The position numbers were made by a program, and so were the translations under genes. Below, one piece after another: positions 6,178 to 7,009 of a DNA stretch of 7,009 nucleotides (its first letter is position 1; every line of letters begins with the position of its first letter). The notes beneath the pieces were generated by a model. That model had not been told where the DNA came from. It did not search any database and was given only the letters and a program-made list of their open reading frames with translations. The DNA is taken from the NCBI GenBank assembly GCA_030840515.1, contig JAVEEJ010000242.1:1-7009 (forward strand), given 5' to 3'. The DNA comes from Frankiaceae bacterium. Lineage in GTDB: Bacteria > Actinomycetota > Actinomycetes > JAVEEJ01.

Positions 6178-7009
6178 ATGGGTTCCGTCCGTGTCGCCAT
6201 CGTTGGCGTCGGCAACTGCGCCAGCTCGCTCGTGCAGGGCGTCGAGTACTACAAGGACGCCGACCCGGCGGCCCGCGTACCCGGCCTCATGCACGTCCAG
6301 CTGGGCGACTACCACATCCGTGACATCGAGTTCGTCGCTGCGTTCGACGTCGATGCGAAGAAGGTCGGACAGGACCTCGCGCACGCCATCGGCGCCAGCG
6401 AGAACAACACCATCAAGTTCGCCGACGTGCCCCCCACGGGCATCACCGTGCAGCGCGGCCACACCCTCGACGGTCTCGGCAAGTACTACATGCAGACGAT
6501 CGACGAGTCCGACGAGACCCCGGTCGACGTCGTCGCAGCGCTGCGCGAGGCGCAGGTCGACGTCCTCATCTGCTACCTGCCCGTCGGGTCCGAAGAGGCG
6601 GCGAAGTTCTACGCGCAGTGCGCGATCGACGCCGGGGTCGCGTTCGTCAACGCGCTGCCGGTGTTCATCGCCGGCACGCCCGAGTGGGCGGAGAAGTTCC
6701 GCGCCGCGGGCGTCCCGATCGTGGGCGACGACATCAAGAGCCAGGTCGGAGCCACCATCACGCACCGCGTGCTGGCGAAGCTGTTCGAGGACCGCGGCGT
6801 GATCCTCGACCGCACCTACCAGCTGAACGTCGGCGGCAACATGGACTTCATGAACATGCTCGAGCGCGACCGGCTCGAGTCGAAGAAGATCTCCAAGACC
6901 CAGGCCGTGACCTCCAACATGGAGCACGACATGGGCAAGCGCAACGTGCACATCGGCCCGTCCGACTACGTCGCGTGGCTGGACGACCGCAAGTGGGCCT
7001 ACGTCCGCC
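6178..7009 (+). CDS. ino1: myo-inositol-3-phosphate synthase (Ino1), 3' end cut by window edge
   Basis: Partial: 277 codons of a family that is about 367 residues long in M. tuberculosis. This NAD-dependent cytosolic enzyme converts glucose-6-phosphate to inositol-3-phosphate, the precursor of phosphatidylinositol and mycothiol in actinobacteria. Seen: the Rossmann nucleotide loop VGVGNCASSL (9-18) after the first strand; GLMHV (36-40); ASENNTIK (73-80); RGHTLDGLGKYY (93-104); YLPVGSEEA (133-141); INAL-type FVNALPVF (156-163); GDDIKSQVGATITH (183-196); NVGGNMDF (217-224); and the lysine-rich SKKISKTQ (235-242), which supplies active-site lysines in this family. The similarity to mycobacterial Ino1 is close throughout what is visible. 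It starts 14 bases after padR with a strong Shine-Dalgarno, so its expression probably depends on the padR promoter. The missing ~90 residues are the C-terminal end of the catalytic domain. Confidence 0.97.
   Translation, partial: MGSVRVAIVGVGNCASSLVQGVEYYKDADPAARVPGLMHVQLGDYHIRDIEFVAAFDVDAKKVGQDLAHAIGASENNTIKFADVPPTGITVQRGHTLDGLGKYYMQTIDESDETPVDVVAALREAQVDVLICYLPVGSEEAAKFYAQCAIDAGVAFVNALPVFIAGTPEWAEKFRAAGVPIVGDDIKSQVGATITHRVLAKLFEDRGVILDRTYQLNVGGNMDFMNMLERDRLESKKISKTQAVTSNMEHDMGKRNVHIGPSDYVAWLDDRKWAYVR

Noticed and set aside
6016..6951. Long minus-strand open frame (311 codons) antisense to ino1
   Set aside because: The opposite strand is an unmistakable Ino1. The antisense frame is a GC-bias shadow with repetitive Val/Asp/Arg/His composition and no recognisable motif.

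Overview
The window is high-GC actinobacterial DNA. It encodes a bacterial-type Ino1 closely resembling the mycobacterial enzyme, an actinobacterial DUF5318 zinc-ribbon protein and a PonA-type class A penicillin-binding protein, and it uses GTG starts. The genus cannot be fixed from this sequence. The gene order ino1 - padR - DUF5318 - ponA - GT-C membrane protein matches, from memory, Mycobacterium tuberculosis Rv0046c-Rv0051. The Rv0048c position is empty here, and a PIG-V-like gene is added at the far end.

Layout. Two transcription units diverge from a 186-bp gap (5369-5554). Leftward (minus strand) run a DUF5318 zinc-ribbon gene (4922-5368), ponA (2766-4856), a GT87/DUF2029-type polytopic glycosyltransferase (995-2725) and a PIG-V-like polytopic mannosyltransferase that runs off the left edge (<1-998). 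The last two overlap by 4 bases (GTGA), and the other gaps are 65 and 40 bases, so the four genes look like one operon. Rightward (plus strand) run a PadR-family repressor (5555-6163) and, 14 bases later, ino1 (6178->7009, cut by the right edge).

The most striking non-coding signal is in the divergent gap. A 13-bp unit is tandemly repeated (two near-identical copies plus a degenerate third, 5485-5523), and the last copy extends to a perfect 14-bp palindrome (5511-5524). It lies just upstream of the padR ribosome-binding site and is the likely PadR operator. DUF5318 may be read from a leaderless promoter, with TACCCT placed 7 nt before its ATG.

How the genes may work together (inference): Ino1 makes inositol-3-phosphate for phosphatidylinositol and mycothiol. 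PonA polymerises and cross-links peptidoglycan. The two GT-C proteins probably move sugars from polyprenyl-phosphate donors to a lipid or protein acceptor outside the membrane. The block therefore groups envelope building around a PadR switch. No mobile element, CRISPR array, tRNA or rRNA was seen. The only long stretches without a proposed gene are ones already covered by antisense shadow reading frames of the genes above.
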